A DNA stretch of 64,000 nucleotides from Cenarchaeum symbiosum A (GTDB lineage Archaea > Thermoproteota > Nitrososphaeria > Nitrososphaerales > Nitrosopumilaceae). Under the pieces are notes generated by a model. The model worked only from the letters and a program-made list of their open reading frames with translations. It was not told where the DNA came from and did no database searches. Below, one piece after another: positions 24,488-33,056 of the stretch. A program made the translations under genes and the position numbers. Position 1 is the stretch's first letter, and each line of letters starts with the position of its first letter. The stretch covers positions 380,832 through 444,831 of the forward strand of contig DP000238.1 of the NCBI GenBank assembly GCA_000200715.1, in the 5' to 3' direction.

Positions 24488-25024
24488 GGGTGCCTTTTGC
24501 CATGCTTTGCGCGCCCCGCCCGTGCGCCGCCCTGATGCCATGGGATGGGCGGCATCTCCGGGGGTTATTTGCCTTGTCCCCGGGGTGGAGGGATACACCA
24601 GGTTCTGGCATGCATTATACACTCTTGGATCAGCTTGTCACCCGGTACGGGATCCGGTCTTCCGGCCCGGGGACCTTGTCCCGATCTCACCCGGGATCGG
24701 TCTCAATCTTTATTATCGCCGCAAGGCAAGGATGGCATTATGACTGGATTGCTGGGAATTGCGCCTTCTGGCCGTGCCTTGAGTCTGCTAGATGCAGCCG
24801 GATTGCAGGTATGGGGCCTGACATGGCCGAATCCGGCACGGCGTTTTGAATCCATTAACCCTGGGCGGCAAAACTGCGGGGGGGGGGGGGCATCCGAGAA
24901 CAGGCGCCTGTTATGGGCCACGTCCGGTAGATATTCGTGAAGGGCGCGGTGCCGCATCGAGAACGGGCGCGCCTAGTACGCCCTGGACCAGAGGCGCTTT
25001 CAGCAATGAGGGCCGGTGCATCAT
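24488..25024. other. Intergenic region with promoter-like box and G13 tract
   Basis: A 537-bp stretch between divergent genes. It holds a TATA-like box (CTTTATTAT, 24710-24718), a possible small ORF from 24740, and a run of 13 G (24878-24890). No tRNA, repeat or recognisable coding sequence was found in the rest. Confidence 0.5.
24740..24940 (+). CDS. Possible small ORF containing G13 tract
   Basis: A 66-codon frame beginning MTGLLGIAPSGRALSLLDA. Its only support is that ATG 24740 lies 26-27 nt from a TATA-like box, the pattern seen for many real genes here. The G13 run encodes GGGG, so one base more or less would change everything after residue ~50; the other two frames end at different stops. 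The protein resembles nothing I know and may be spurious. Confidence 0.25.
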   Translation: MTGLLGIAPSGRALSLLDAAGLQVWGLTWPNPARRFESINPGRQNCGGGGASENRRLLWATSGRYS

Positions 25025-27187
25025 ATGATCCGGGCGGGGGCCGGAATGGGGCATTTGATGCTGCTGGTGGCGGCATCCTTTGCCATTTCGGCACTACTTG
25101 CTCCGGCAAACGGGGAGGCCGGCGCGCAGATGCCGTATCCGCAATGCCAGGCGGTTCAAAAACCGGCACTGTTGGGCGATGTATCCGCACCGCCACTCTC
25201 GGTGGCGGCTGACAAGAGCGCATATTCGTACGGCGATATCGTCTACATATCCGGAAGGACCAGCTCCCTTTTTGGATCGGGCCCGGCCGACACGCTGCTT
25301 TTGATAAATCCCCTTGGAAACGCGATAGTTGTGGCCAAACCCGAACCCCGTCCTGACGGCATGCTTGCCATGGCAGTGGCGGCGGGGGGGCCGATGTGGG
25401 CGGGGGGCACATATGAAATCAGGGTCCGGGACGGGACACTCGAGGCCTCTGATACATTTGAGTACTCGGGGAACATAACTGACCGCAGGCCCGACTTTGA
25501 TCCGATAGCGTCAATGCCGGCCCTTTCAGTGGGCACTGACAGGCCCGGATACTTTAGGGGCGACGCCGTGACCGTCGCCGGAAGAATCTGGGACCTGTCT
25601 GATTATCCGCAGGATGTCACCATAACCGTGTTTGACAATTCCAGCGGGGACGCCGTCCTGCCGGCGCAAAACCCCGGCCTGCTCTCCCGCGGCTTTGCAC
25701 TGATAGCCGCGGCCCAGGTTTCTCCCACGGCAGGCGGGTATTATGAATCGCCAGTACAGACTGACGGCCCCCAATGGAGATGGGCCGGGGAGCGCGTGGT
25801 TCTGGCCCAGTACGGGGGCAGGCAATCGGCCTGCATGTTTGACTATTCTGCAACCGACTGGACCCCGTTTGAGTTTGCCGCCGGCGGCGGGGATGCGTTA
25901 GACGGGTCCACCATCGGCCTCACACCGGGCGACACGCTGGTCATAACGCCCAACGAGCTCACCGGCAATTCACAGGCCGCCTTTGACATGGAAGTGATCC
26001 TCTCCGATGCAGGCGGAAGCGCGGCCAGCGTGTATTACAACAGTGTGGGCGCCTTTCTTGGAAAGACATGCGGCGGGGAGGTCATCACATCAGGCCTGAT
26101 CTATACGTGCGACGAAAAATCGGTAATACTCGGGGGCGCCACATACTCAACCCGGGGCACGTACCTTGACAGCATTGGCATACCGTTCCAGGACGGCTTT
26201 GAAGGAACACTGAGCATATTTCTGCGTGACAGCCGGGGCGTACCGCTGGCCACCCATGACACGGACCGATACACGATATCCGCCGTCCCCGCCGGGCCGT
26301 CCCCTGAACTGCCCACCGAGCCGCGGCCATCCCCGGTTGTCAGGTCGCGCGGCGGCGGGGGAGGGGGCGGAGGCGGCGGAGGCGGAGGCGGCGCACCGGC
26401 AATGGGCGCAGGCCTTGGACAGGCGGTATCCCTTGGATTTACGGCCCACGGGGATGACGTACTGGACGGATCTGAGATAAGCCTTGATCCGGGTGATCCA
26501 CTGATCATATCCGTATCGTCCATGGACGGGGATCCAATCAGCATCTATGATCTGGAGATAACAATGACCGGAAAGGAGGGGCAGCAGGCGGACGTATACT
26601 ACAACAGGATAGGCGCATTTTACGGAAGGGAATGCGGCATCAACGCAACGACTTCGGGCAACATGTACACCTGCGATGTGTCATCGCTCATATCGCAGGG
26701 CAGTGCGCGCTATTCACACTCTGCAAACGGCTCACTCGAGAGCATTACCATACCCTTGGAAGGGGAGTTCTCCGGCACCCTTAGCATAGCCCCGCGTGAC
26801 AACCAGGGCCTGCTGCTTGCACCGCGTGAAGGCAGCGTGTACAGGGTGAGCGCGGCAGAACTGCCCCCCGTTGAGCCTGACGTTCCCGCAGACAGCCCAC
26901 CGGATCAGCAGATACCCACAGCACATGTGGTGGATGCCCAGCAGGCCCGGCCTGAGCCTGACATGGATCTAGAGCCCGAGGAGCCTGCCCCGGAGCCCCC
27001 CCATGCAGCCGGTTCAAGAGCCCGCAGTACAGCCGACTCCCCCGGAGCCTGCCACAGTACAGGCACCGCCCGGTGTAGAGTCCACGCCTGCCGAACCATC
27101 CAACGTATCGCAGGCACATGCCGGGCCTCAGGACGAGGACTATCTGGGGATGCTCGTGGAGTTTCTAAGATCTGCGCTGGGGCTTGA
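25025..27187 (+). CDS. Secreted surface protein with two C-x12-C domains; 3' end frameshifted
   Basis: Large exported protein. A signal segment (MIRAGAGMGHLMLLVAASFAIS) is followed by two Ig/macroglobulin-like domains (ADKSAYSYGDIVYISGR and TDRPGYFRGDAVTVAGR, ~55-145 and 165-270). Two copies of a ~140-aa beta domain come next, separated by a 14-Gly linker (26350-26391). Each copy has the DGS-I-L-GD opening, VYYN-GAF and an invariant C-x12-C pair (GKTC...YTCD; GREC...YTCD). A Pro/Glu-rich stalk follows. The same C-terminal domain ends the giant protein at 45.7 kb. After 27002 the frame runs into Arg/Cys-rich nonsense; the expected tail is in the next frame. GTG 25016 and ATG 25046 are alternative starts. 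Likely a cell-surface protein (inference). Confidence 0.8.
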   Translation: MIRAGAGMGHLMLLVAASFAISALLAPANGEAGAQMPYPQCQAVQKPALLGDVSAPPLSVAADKSAYSYGDIVYISGRTSSLFGSGPADTLLLINPLGNAIVVAKPEPRPDGMLAMAVAAGGPMWAGGTYEIRVRDGTLEASDTFEYSGNITDRRPDFDPIASMPALSVGTDRPGYFRGDAVTVAGRIWDLSDYPQDVTITVFDNSSGDAVLPAQNPGLLSRGFALIAAAQVSPTAGGYYESPVQTDGPQWRWAGERVVLAQYGGRQSACMFDYSATDWTPFEFAAGGGDALDGSTIGLTPGDTLVITPNELTGNSQAAFDMEVILSDAGGSAASVYYNSVGAFLGKTCGGEVITSGLIYTCDEKSVILGGATYSTRGTYLDSIGIPFQDGFEGTLSIFLRDSRGVPLATHDTDRYTISAVPAGPSPELPTEPRPSPVVRSRGGGGGGGGGGGGGGAPAMGAGLGQAVSLGFTAHGDDVLDGSEISLDPGDPLIISVSSMDGDPISIYDLEITMTGKEGQQADVYYNRIGAFYGRECGINATTSGNMYTCDVSSLISQGSARYSHSANGSLESITIPLEGEFSGTLSIAPRDNQGLLLAPREGSVYRVSAAELPPVEPDVPADSPPDQQIPTAHVVDAQQARPEPDMDLEPEEPAPEPPHAAGSRARSTADSPGACHSTGTARCRVHACRTIQRIAGTCRASGRGLSGDARGVSKICAGA
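26996..27002 (+). other. C7 tract: apparent +1 frameshift site
   Basis: Seven C's follow GAG. With six, the reading would continue E-P-P-M-Q-P-V-Q-E into an open, Pro/Glu-rich frame. The extra base is a sequencing error, a real mutation, or a slippery switch; the sequence alone cannot decide. Confidence 0.7.
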
Positions 27188-27221
27188 CGGCACAGATGCC
27201 ACCGGGAATGCTGAAGGATAG
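27003..27221 (+). pseudogene. Out-of-frame C-terminal tail of the surface protein
   Basis: This frame continues the Pro/Glu stalk (QPVQEPAVQPTPPEPATVQ) and ends with an amphipathic segment, YLGMLVEFLRSALGL, then DGTDATGNAEG. The segment aligns without gaps to the last 15 residues of the giant protein (ILDAIIGFFRSLFGM), sharing F-x-R-S-x-x-G. It is the likely native terminus, cut off by the C7 tract. If joined, the protein would be about 731 aa from ATG 25025. Confidence 0.75.
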
Positions 27222-27271
27222 AGCATCAGGCCGGGGAAAATCAAATAAACTACGTGTGTATAGCATTACCC

Positions 27272-27694
27272 ATGAAGCAAAAGTCCGTCTCTAGAAGCAT
27301 AAAGATACTGGTGGCAAAGCTTGGCCTCGACGGCCACGACCGGGGGGCCCTTGTCCTGTGCAGGGCGTTTAGGGATGCCGGCATGGAGGTCATATACTCT
27401 GGCCTGTTTGCCACGCCCGAGCGGGTTGCCCGGATGGCCGAGGATGAAGATGTAGACGCGATAGCCCTAAGCCTGCTCAACGGGGCACACGGGACGCTAT
27501 TCCCCCGGGTGGTAAAGGCCGTGGAAAAAAAGGGCCTCAAGGATGTACTCATAGTGGGGGGCGGCATAATACCTGAAGTCGACATAAAAAAGCTCGAAAA
27601 GGCGGGCATCGACGGAGTCTTTGGGCCCGGCACCACGCTACCCGAGGTGATAGACCACATAACTGCCGGCGTCAAGAGGCTGCGCAAGGTATAG
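27272..27694 (+). CDS. mcmA2: Methylmalonyl-CoA mutase, cobalamin-binding subunit
   Basis: Small B12-binding subunit partnering the large subunit at 19.1-20.7 kb. The 140-aa protein has the base-off cobalamin motif LGLDGHDRG with the axial His, the SLLNGAHGTLFP region, and GGGIIPEVDIKKLEKAGIDGVFGPGT. ATG 27272 is preferred: CAAATAAA (27242-27249) lies 27 nt upstream, indicating a leaderless mRNA; an upstream in-frame start at 27254 would add six residues. It is separated from its partner by ~7 kb, so subunit balance must be set by separate promoters. Confidence 0.95.
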   Translation: MKQKSVSRSIKILVAKLGLDGHDRGALVLCRAFRDAGMEVIYSGLFATPERVARMAEDEDVDAIALSLLNGAHGTLFPRVVKAVEKKGLKDVLIVGGGIIPEVDIKKLEKAGIDGVFGPGTTLPEVIDHITAGVKRLRKV

Positions 27695-27736
27695 CCTTAC
27701 CAACAACATTATACCGAATGAACAGAGGGTAGATCC

Positions 27737-29005
27737 ATGAAGATATCCGCCGTGATAATAGGCGCCATCGGGCTCGCCGCCGGCCTCTCTGTCGGCCTAT
27801 CCCTCGGGTTCTCTTATGCTGGAACAGATGCGGGCGGCCCGGCCATATCCTTTGAACAACCCGCCGGCAGCATGGTCCCCTCGGGCACGGTAAACATAGG
27901 ACTGGTGGTGCCCCTCACGGGCGAGATCTCGACCATTGGCAATGACAACGAGATGGCGGCACGGCTCGCAGTGGAGGATTTCAACCTGTATCTGGACAAG
28001 ATAGGCGCCGGGTGGGAGTTCAACCTGGTAGTAGAGGACAGCCAGGCCGACCCGATAGTGGCGCTTGAAAAGGTCCAGTCGCTAAACTCAAAGGGGATAC
28101 AGCTTGTGCTCGGCCCTGACAGCAGCACCGAGCTCCGCAACGTAAAGAGCTATACGGGCTCCAACGGGATGCTGCTCATATCCTCGACGAGCACAACCCC
28201 GACGCTTTCCATAGACGACAACATATTCCGGCTCGTCCCCGATGACACTCAACAGGGCAGGGCGATAGCAACCCTGGCAGAATCGCGGGGGATTACCACG
28301 CTTATACCCGTGCACAGGGGGGATGTATGGGGCGATGGATTGTACGAATCAACCAAGACATGGTTCGAGGCCCGGGGCGGCACATTCGACGAGGGGATAC
28401 GCTATTCCCCGGAGAACTCTGTCTTTTCCATCGAGGCGTACCTGCTCAGCGAGAGGCTGGCGGGGTACCTGCAGGAGAGGCCTGCCTCCGAGGTGGCCAT
28501 TGTGATGATGACCTTTGAAGAGGGGGTTCACATTTTCCAGTCGGCCAGCTCTTACGACGAGCTCAGGTCGGTCCTGTGGATTGGCACGGACACGCTGAGC
28601 AACAACGGCCTGCTAGTAGAGGACTCGATCACGGCCGGGTTCCTGAGTGATGTGGACTTTGTATCGGGACAGTTTGCGGTATCGGAGAACGACCATTACA
28701 ACCGCGTCAAGGGGATACTTACCGACAGGATGGGCTCATCGCCTGCCAACTATGCATACCCGACCTACGATTCAGTGTGGCTGATAGGCCTGGGCATACT
28801 GCAGTTGCAGACGACCGACTCGGAGCTGCTAATAGAGGCGCTCCCGATGGTGGCAAGCCACTATTCCGGCGCCCTCGGTGCGGTAATACTCAATGATGCA
28901 GGCGATCTTGCGATCTCCGACTATGGATTATTCGCCGTGCGAGACGGGAAATGGGTCGACTATGGCTTGTATGATGCCCGGACTGACACGGTAATCGTGC
29001 GATAG
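27737..29005 (+). CDS. Periplasmic-type ligand-binding protein (LivK/Peripla_BP_6-like)
   Basis: Extracellular solute receptor of the branched-chain amino acid/amide ABC family. A signal or membrane-anchor segment (MKISAVIIGAIGLAAGLSVGLSLGF) precedes the type I periplasmic fold: NIGLVVPLTGEISTIGNDNEMAARLAVEDFN, EDSQADPIVALEKVQSL, GPDSSTELRNVKSY, then the second lobe with ANYAYPTYDSVWLIGLGIL. The 422-aa length fits. No permease or ATPase genes are adjacent, so it may serve a remote transporter or be a sensory receptor; the ligand is unknown. A TATA-like box (CATTATAC, 27707-27714) lies 27 nt before the ATG. Confidence 0.88.
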   Translation: MKISAVIIGAIGLAAGLSVGLSLGFSYAGTDAGGPAISFEQPAGSMVPSGTVNIGLVVPLTGEISTIGNDNEMAARLAVEDFNLYLDKIGAGWEFNLVVEDSQADPIVALEKVQSLNSKGIQLVLGPDSSTELRNVKSYTGSNGMLLISSTSTTPTLSIDDNIFRLVPDDTQQGRAIATLAESRGITTLIPVHRGDVWGDGLYESTKTWFEARGGTFDEGIRYSPENSVFSIEAYLLSERLAGYLQERPASEVAIVMMTFEEGVHIFQSASSYDELRSVLWIGTDTLSNNGLLVEDSITAGFLSDVDFVSGQFAVSENDHYNRVKGILTDRMGSSPANYAYPTYDSVWLIGLGILQLQTTDSELLIEALPMVASHYSGALGAVILNDAGDLAISDYGLFAVRDGKWVDYGLYDARTDTVIVR

Positions 29006-29066
29006 CGCCCCCCAACTGGGCCGCATACAGCTAGTTATTTTAACCACTTCGGCAATCCTTTGTCAT

Positions 29067-30836
29067 ATGCAAAAACACGTCCTCGGAGAGTGGGATCTTA
29101 CCGAGCTGGTACGGGATCCGCGGGGGCCCGCATTTGAGAGGCAGGAAGGGGACGTGCTGGCGCGGGCAAAAAAGTTCCAGAGGCACAGAAAGTCGCTTGA
29201 TCCCTCGATGGAGAGAAAAAAGTTCCGTGATATCCTCGACGAGCTGGAATCCATCCACGAAAAGACTAGCATCGTGCACGGGTATGCCTCGCTTGATTAT
29301 TCCGCCGACACCCAGTCCGACAAGGCCACGGCCCTGCTCAGCAGGGCGGGCAAGATGGGCGCCGATGTCGCAAACAGCCTGGTCTTTTTCGACCTGTGGT
29401 GGAAAAAAACCATAGATGACAAAAACGCGCGGCGGCTCATAAAAGAATCAGGGGACCTTGCAAACCTCCTCTCCCACAAGCGGCTAGTAGCCAGATACTC
29501 CCTTACAGAGCCAGAAGAGCGCATAATCAACACGCTCGACGTGACTGGCGCATCGGCGCTAGTCAAGCTGTACGACAAGATAACCAACGCCTTTCTATAC
29601 GAGGTAAGGGTCCGCGGCAAAAAAAAGACAATGGGCAGGGAGGAGCTGGTCACCCTGGTCCGCGGGACAGATGCCGCGGCAAGGGAGTCTGCCTACCGCT
29701 CGCTTTTGGGAAAGTACGAATCAAACAGGGGCGTATTGGGCGAGATATACCAGAATATTGTGCTCAACTGGCGGGATGAAGGCGTGGACATACGAGGCTA
29801 CGATTCCCCCATATCCATGAGAAATACTGCCAATGACATAGACGATGCGACCATCTCGTCGCTCCTCAAAGTCTGCAAGGGCAACGCCCGCGTCTTCCGG
29901 GACTTTTTCTCGCTAAAGGCCAAGATGCTCGGCATGAAAAAGATGCGAAGGTACGACCTCTACGCGCCTGCCGCCAAAGACGGAGAGAAAAACTACACCT
30001 ACGACAAGTCAGTAAAACTTGTGCTTGAATCACTAGAGCGGTTCAGCCCCGTCCTCTCGGAATACGCAAGCCGGGTCTTTGAGAGCAGGCACGTGGACTC
30101 GTCGGTCAGAAAAGGCAAGAGGGGCGGGGCCTTTTGCAGCACCATCTCGCCTGGGATAACGCCGTACGTGATGCTCAGCTTTGACGGCAAGTCAAAGGAC
30201 GTATTCACCCTGGCACACGAGCTTGGGCACGCAGTCCACAGCATATCTGCCTCCAAGCGGTCCATACTGGTCCAGGAGGCGCCCCTTCCATTGGCCGAGA
30301 CCGCCTCCACATTCTCGGAGCTATTGCTCTACGACAACCTTTCTGATTCCATGCCGGACGACGAAAAGCGGTCCATGCTAGTAGAAAAAGTAGACGACTT
30401 GTACGCCTCGATAATGAGGCAGTCGTTTTTCACCATATTCGAGATGGAAGCGCACAAGCTGATAGCGGGCTCGGCCACTGTGGACGAGCTGTCTGGCGCG
30501 TACCTTGGCGGCCTCCGGGGCCAGTTTGGATCATCCGTTGACGTTTCAGACGACTTTGCCATAGAGTGGAGCTGCATCCCGCACTTTCACCACGCGCCAT
30601 TCTACTGCTATGCATACTCCTTTGGGAACCTGCTGGCGCTATCCCTGTTCAGGCGCTTTAAAAAAGAGGGCGACGACTTTGTGCCCTCGTACCTTGCGAT
30701 ACTCTCTTCGGGGGGCTCGCAAAAACCAGAGAAACTCCTGGCAGAGCACGGCATAGACATATCGTCAGAGAAATTCTGGCAGGACGGCTTTGATCAGATC
30801 CGCGAGCAGGTCCGCTCGCTGGCAAAACTCAGATGA
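29067..30836 (+). CDS. pepF: Oligoendopeptidase F-like M3 metallopeptidase
   Basis: Cytoplasmic zinc peptidase cleaving medium-size peptides. The 589-aa protein contains the M3 signature FTLAHELGHAVHS (HExxH, near residue 387) with the downstream ETASTFSELLLYD zinc ligand region, and earlier family landmarks (GAFCSTISPGITPYVMLSF, YCYAYSFGNLLALSLF). Length is normal for PepF. TATTTTAA (29036-29043) lies 27 nt from the ATG, so the mRNA is probably leaderless. It converges on the Dps-like gene across a 232-bp gap holding a hairpin. Confidence 0.93.
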   Translation: MQKHVLGEWDLTELVRDPRGPAFERQEGDVLARAKKFQRHRKSLDPSMERKKFRDILDELESIHEKTSIVHGYASLDYSADTQSDKATALLSRAGKMGADVANSLVFFDLWWKKTIDDKNARRLIKESGDLANLLSHKRLVARYSLTEPEERIINTLDVTGASALVKLYDKITNAFLYEVRVRGKKKTMGREELVTLVRGTDAAARESAYRSLLGKYESNRGVLGEIYQNIVLNWRDEGVDIRGYDSPISMRNTANDIDDATISSLLKVCKGNARVFRDFFSLKAKMLGMKKMRRYDLYAPAAKDGEKNYTYDKSVKLVLESLERFSPVLSEYASRVFESRHVDSSVRKGKRGGAFCSTISPGITPYVMLSFDGKSKDVFTLAHELGHAVHSISASKRSILVQEAPLPLAETASTFSELLLYDNLSDSMPDDEKRSMLVEKVDDLYASIMRQSFFTIFEMEAHKLIAGSATVDELSGAYLGGLRGQFGSSVDVSDDFAIEWSCIPHFHHAPFYCYAYSFGNLLALSLFRRFKKEGDDFVPSYLAILSSGGSQKPEKLLAEHGIDISSEKFWQDGFDQIREQVRSLAKLR

Positions 30837-30845
30837 TATAATGGG

Positions 30846-30876
30846 GGCTGGCGGCCTAACGCACAGGCCACCAGCC
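30846..30876. terminator. Strong hairpin between convergent genes
   Basis: GGCTGG-C-GGCCT (30846-30857) pairs with AGGCC-A-CCAGCC (30865-30876) around an AACGCAC loop: eleven pairs with one mismatch, starting 10 nt after the pepF stop. It probably stabilises or ends the pepF transcript. The rest of the gap (30877-31068) shows no gene; a T-arm-like GGTTTGAATC there does not fold as a tRNA. Confidence 0.45.
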
Positions 30877-31068
30877 TTGTTCCCCGATCGGTTTGAATCG
30901 ATGTCAAGCGGGACCCACCTATATGGGGATTTAAACCTTTGAAGTTTTCTCCCGGCTAGGTACGGCATTTGCCCGGGCCTGATGCCTTCATGTTCTCTCG
31001 GGGCCGGACGGGGCCTCCAAAAAAAGAGGCCCCTCCAACTCGGAGCCGCCCGCCGGGGCGCGCTGTAC

Positions 31069-31650
31069 TCACATGTCCAGGGCTGTCGAGTGCTTGCTTG
31101 TATGGGGCCGCTCGCCGGGGAACTTTCTGCGCATGTGTCCCGAGGGCCTGCCGTATATCAGCTCGAGGAACCACGATTCATGCTCAATCTCCTCGGCCAG
31201 GATGTCCTTGGCTATGTCATACGTCATGGGGTCCTTTCCCTCGGTCATCTTGCACACCTTGAGCCAGTTGACGATTGCACCCTGCTCGGCTTTGAGGCAC
31301 TTTTTCATTATCTCCATGTGGTCCGTCCGCTTCTTTGGCAGCTGCAGAAACTCGCACCCTGACATCTTGATGTAGTCGATGGGGTCTATTGGGAGCGTGC
31401 CCCCGAGCTGGTATATCCGGGCGATGCTGGATTCAAAGTGGCTGAGGTCCTCCATCCGCGCGTCCTCGATTACATACTTTATCCCCTCGCCCTCGACGCC
31501 CACGCAGTGGGCGCGCAGCAGCGTAAAGTAATAGTACGCCGCAAACTCTACCGACGAGTTGATGACCAGCTGTTTTATCAAGGCATCAACGTCCAGACCC
31601 GCCTGCTTTAGCACCTCTATGCCTACAACATGTGGCTTGGTATCCGCCAT
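31069..31650 (-). CDS. Dps-like ferritin-family protein
   Basis: A 193-aa four-helix ferritin-like protein. The expected diiron ligands are visible: Glu in NSSVEFAAYYYFTLLRAH, Glu/His in ARMEDLSHFESSIARI, Glu in KAEQGAIVNW, and EEIEHESWFLELI near the end. The pattern is close to archaeal Dps-like (DPSL) proteins that use peroxide to oxidise and store iron. A basic C-terminal tail (GHMRRKFPGERPHTSKHS) could bind DNA or membrane. A minus-strand TATA-like box (CTTAAATAT, ~31669-31677) sits ~23 nt before ATG 31650. In an ammonia oxidiser it would guard against oxidative stress (inference). Confidence 0.87.
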   Translation of the reverse strand: MADTKPHVVGIEVLKQAGLDVDALIKQLVINSSVEFAAYYYFTLLRAHCVGVEGEGIKYVIEDARMEDLSHFESSIARIYQLGGTLPIDPIDYIKMSGCEFLQLPKKRTDHMEIMKKCLKAEQGAIVNWLKVCKMTEGKDPMTYDIAKDILAEEIEHESWFLELIYGRPSGHMRRKFPGERPHTSKHSTALDM

Positions 31651-31901
31651 GCGTTGAATACGTCGGTTTGATATTTAAGACACACGCGTTTTGCCGGGTC
31701 CGGCATTCTGCCCATTATAACCCCAAACTTTAGTCGCAGGGGCCGGGACTCCAAACCTTGCACAAGGGTGTACCGGGGGGAAAATTATGCCCGGGTGCAA
31801 AGACCGCACAAGTTCGCAGTGCGATGGATGCCCTATACCGCAGGGCCCCGTGCAGGGCTGCGCCCACAAGCTTAATACCGCATAGCCGGGGCGCCACGCC
31901 G
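31651..31901. other. Divergent promoter region
   Basis: This 251-bp gap between the Dps-like and membrane-protein genes holds a TATA-like box for each side (about 31672 and 31871-31878). No ORF with supporting signals or RNA gene is visible. Confidence 0.5.
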
Positions 31902-33056
31902 TTGAACCGCCTCCTGCTACTGGCCGCATTTTGCGTGCTGTTCATGCCGCTTGCCGCGTCCGCCCAGGAGCTCCGCTTTGCCACCTTCCAGGAGACGGCG
32001 CAGGTGCTAGTCGATGCCGGCGCCTCTAATGTGACCGCATCTGTGACTTTACAGAGCACCAGCGAACGGGAGATGAAGGTGCCACCGGAGATCGCAGACC
32101 GCATCACCGGGGATGAAAACATAGCATCGGTGGTGCTGACCAACGAGGACGTCTGCGTGCTTGGCGTCTCTGGGGAATCGTGCATACTGGTCAACGTGGC
32201 AAGAAACCCCGACTGGGGGGGCATATCGGGCACCCAGGAGGCGGCCAAGATAATAGGCGACTCGCTCATAGGCGAGCTAAACGACTTTTTCGACACGCAG
32301 GCCAGCTTCCACTCTGTATTCCTGCATCACAGCGATGATGTCAACGTGGCATTTGACACATCTGGGGCGGTCTCTGGCAGGGGGACGGTCTCGGCAGTCT
32401 ACACCATGCCGAGGGAGGCTACCGACTCCATGTATGAGAAGATCTCCGCCCTGCTGCTCTCCCAGGAGATAAGGGCTTCCGGGGGCTTTTACGACGCGGC
32501 CCGCGGATTAGCGGCAGACGAATCCTCGTCGATGAGCTTTGCAATCATCAGGGGCGGCCCGCTGTACCAGCTCAAGGTCTCCCTTGTGCAGGGCGGCAGC
32601 CCCGGGGATGTGATAAACCCGCTTGAATACCTGCAGGCAGAGACCCTGCACCGCTCGGAGCACTTTTCGGGCGGATTCTTTCCGCTCAACTCGATAGTGC
32701 AGGTGGCCGTGATAGGCAAAGGCGGCATAACCGGCGTCTCCCCGGGCCTTGTCGACTTTGACGTGGTCGAGGACACGCCCATCCCCACGGATCTCACCCA
32801 GACGGGATGGATAGACCAGAGCGCCGAGGGCGCGGGCGAGATGGTCTTTTTGTTTGGCGAGAGAAACTCTGTGGGCTCGGGCGAGCTTGCCGTCATGCTG
32901 GGGGAGAATCCCGCCGCGCCCCCGCGGCCGGGCCTCATCGATGGCATCCCCGACGAATCACTTGTTGTGCTGATTATAGCAGTCGCAGGCGCCAGTGGTG
33001 CGGCTGCGCTGTTCTTGCGCGGCTACAAGAGGGCGCCCGGGTCCCGGGCGCGCTAG
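31902..33056 (+). CDS. Exported type I membrane protein of unknown function
   Basis: A 384-aa protein with an N-terminal signal peptide (LLLLAAFCVLFMPLAASAQ), a long extracytoplasmic region rich in strands, and one C-terminal transmembrane helix (LVVLIIAVAGASGAAALFL) followed by a basic tail. I do not recognise the outer domain. TTG 31902 is chosen because CTTAATAC (31871-31878) is 27 nt upstream and it starts exactly at the signal peptide; longer upstream frames are implausible. The gene ends 4 nt inside the convergent arginine decarboxylase gene. Confidence 0.8.
   Translation: MNRLLLLAAFCVLFMPLAASAQELRFATFQETAQVLVDAGASNVTASVTLQSTSEREMKVPPEIADRITGDENIASVVLTNEDVCVLGVSGESCILVNVARNPDWGGISGTQEAAKIIGDSLIGELNDFFDTQASFHSVFLHHSDDVNVAFDTSGAVSGRGTVSAVYTMPREATDSMYEKISALLLSQEIRASGGFYDAARGLAADESSSMSFAIIRGGPLYQLKVSLVQGGSPGDVINPLEYLQAETLHRSEHFSGGFFPLNSIVQVAVIGKGGITGVSPGLVDFDVVEDTPIPTDLTQTGWIDQSAEGAGEMVFLFGERNSVGSGELAVMLGENPAAPPRPGLIDGIPDESLVVLIIAVAGASGAAALFLRGYKRAPGSRAR

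Noticed and set aside
24488-24622. 45-codon N-terminal extension of the M1 aminopeptidase
   Set aside because: The extension is polar, lacks family similarity and reads like intergenic sequence; MSYTPENYRLDY is the expected N-terminus.
30877-31000. tRNA-like T-arm (GGTTTGAATC)
   Set aside because: The T stem does not pair over five bases and no acceptor or anticodon arm can be formed around it.
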